Source of the DNA: Bacteroidaceae bacterium | GTDB lineage: Bacteria; Bacteroidota; Bacteroidia; Bacteroidales; Bacteroidaceae | NCBI GenBank assembly: GCA_016292545.1 | Contig: JAEDIG010000128.1 | Coordinates: 1-7,037 of the forward strand | Length of the DNA: 7,037 nucleotides | Direction of reading: 5' to 3' | Shown: piece by piece, positions 6,389 through 7,037 of the stretch | Position numbering within the stretch: position 1 is the first letter of the stretch | Layout of the letters: each line of letters opens with the position of its first letter | Notes under the pieces: generated by a model | Databases searched by the model: none | What the model was told of the DNA's origin: nothing | What the model saw: only the letters and a program-made list of their open reading frames with translations | Translations under genes and position numbers: made by a program

Positions 6389-7012
6389 ATGCAACTGATA
6401 GACAAATACTTCCCCACTCTTGCCAGCGAACAGCGCGAACGCTTCGCGGCACTCGATGCGCTCTACCACGATTGGAACGCAAAAATCAACGTAATCAGCC
6501 GCAAGGACATAGACAACCTCTATGAACATCATGTGCTCCACTCGCTCGGCATTGCACATGTCATCCATTTCAAACCCGGCACCACCATTCTCGATCTGGG
6601 AACGGGAGGCGGTTTTCCAGGCATCCCACTAGCCATTCTCTTCCCCGACTGCCAGTTCCACCTCCTCGACAGCATCAAGAAGAAAGTGCTCGTATGCAGC
6701 GAGGTGGCAAAGGCACTTGGGCTCGACAACGTCACCACCCAGTGGAGCCGGGCCGAGGATGTGAAGGAGAAATATCAGTTCGTGGTGTCACGAGCCGTAA
6801 TGCCTCTGACAGACCTGGTGCGCATCACACGCGGAAAAATCGACAAGAAGGTGCAGCTCAATGGATTGCCCAACGGACTGATTTGCCTGAAAGGCGGGGA
6901 ACTGGAGCATGAAGTGCTCCCGCTCAAGAGCAGCACAATTGTCACACCCCTTTCCGAGTGTTTCGAGGAGGAATATTTCCAAACCAAGAAAGTAGTATAT
7001 ACAGCCCTATGA
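6389..7012 (+). CDS. rsmG: 16S rRNA (guanine-527-N7)-methyltransferase RsmG
   Basis: Cytoplasmic SAM-dependent enzyme that methylates N7 of G527 in the 530 loop of 16S rRNA; in other bacteria its loss gives low-level streptomycin resistance. The 207-residue length is typical. The N-terminal helical region contains WNAKINVISRKD (29-40) and HHVLHSL (47-53). The SAM-binding loop is LDLGTGGGFPGIPLA from residue 68, the acidic ribose-binding position is D94 in LLDSIKKK, and the characteristic SRAV motif is at 134-137. The start is preceded by AAAAGGAAG at a good spacing, 14 bases after the lipoprotein stop, so the two are probably co-transcribed. Its stop codon overlaps the next start (ATGA). Confidence 0.97.
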   Translation: MQLIDKYFPTLASEQRERFAALDALYHDWNAKINVISRKDIDNLYEHHVLHSLGIAHVIHFKPGTTILDLGTGGGFPGIPLAILFPDCQFHLLDSIKKKVLVCSEVAKALGLDNVTTQWSRAEDVKEKYQFVVSRAVMPLTDLVRITRGKIDKKVQLNGLPNGLICLKGGELEHEVLPLKSSTIVTPLSECFEEEYFQTKKVVYTAL

Positions 7013-7037
7013 AAATACAGCAGTTCACCGTAAATCC
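7009..7037 (+). CDS. Start of a downstream gene, possibly MBL-fold metallo-hydrolase (cut by window edge)
   Basis: An ATG at 7009-7011 overlaps the rsmG stop (TGA 7010-7012) as ATGA and opens a frame reading MKIQQFTVNP to the window end. This short sequence resembles the N-terminus of glyoxalase-II-like metallo-beta-lactamase-fold hydrolases, whose first beta strand commonly runs MxIxxFxxNP ahead of an NxYV segment. Nine complete codons are too few for firm identification. The 4-base overlap supports it as a real, translationally coupled gene; the family call is inference. Confidence 0.5.

Noticed and set aside
1..7037. Mobile element, CRISPR, tRNA, defence or toxin system
   Set aside because: No terminal inverted repeats, transposase motifs, spaced direct repeats, cloverleaf sequences or defence-type domains were seen; all space is taken by housekeeping or transport genes.

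Overview
The window reads as an ordinary chromosomal segment of a Bacteroidota bacterium, most likely order Bacteroidales and possibly near Prevotellaceae. This is inferred from three things. The upstream regions of rpmB and kdgK carry Bacteroidota-type -7 boxes (TAnnTTTG). Several genes lack a strong Shine-Dalgarno sequence. The protein set and gene order (tsaD near rpmB-rpmG; rsmG followed by a short ORF that looks like a metallo-beta-lactamase-fold start) fit that group. The genus cannot be fixed from the sequence alone.

There are two divergent blocks. The minus-strand block reads from 4134 down to 1: kdgK, eda, map, tsaD, rpmB, rpmG (rpmG cut by the window edge). KdgK and Eda together form the lower part of 2-keto-3-deoxygluconate breakdown (KDG to KDPG to pyruvate plus glyceraldehyde-3-phosphate), the usual end of hexuronate catabolism. 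Map (methionine aminopeptidase) is coupled to eda by a 4-base ATGA overlap. TsaD (tRNA t6A synthesis) follows 66 bases later. The ribosomal genes rpmB and rpmG come last and appear to have their own promoter in the 117-base gap after tsaD.

The plus-strand block reads from 4271 to the end: an NhaC-family antiporter, a DUF3298-type lipoprotein whose start lies inside the antiporter gene (59-base overlap), rsmG (16S rRNA m7G527 methyltransferase), and the first codons of a gene overlapping the rsmG stop by ATGA. The 136-base intergenic region 4135-4270 separates the blocks and holds the likely kdgK promoter.

No mobile element, CRISPR array, tRNA, rRNA or toxin/defence system was seen, and no gene-free stretch exceeds 136 bases. 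I found no convincing new system. The points worth a second look are modest: the coupling of sugar-acid genes to map/tsaD, an extended (probably second) methionine aminopeptidase, two CxxC motifs around the Eda active site, a shared near-palindrome upstream of kdgK and eda, and the long antiporter/lipoprotein overlap.
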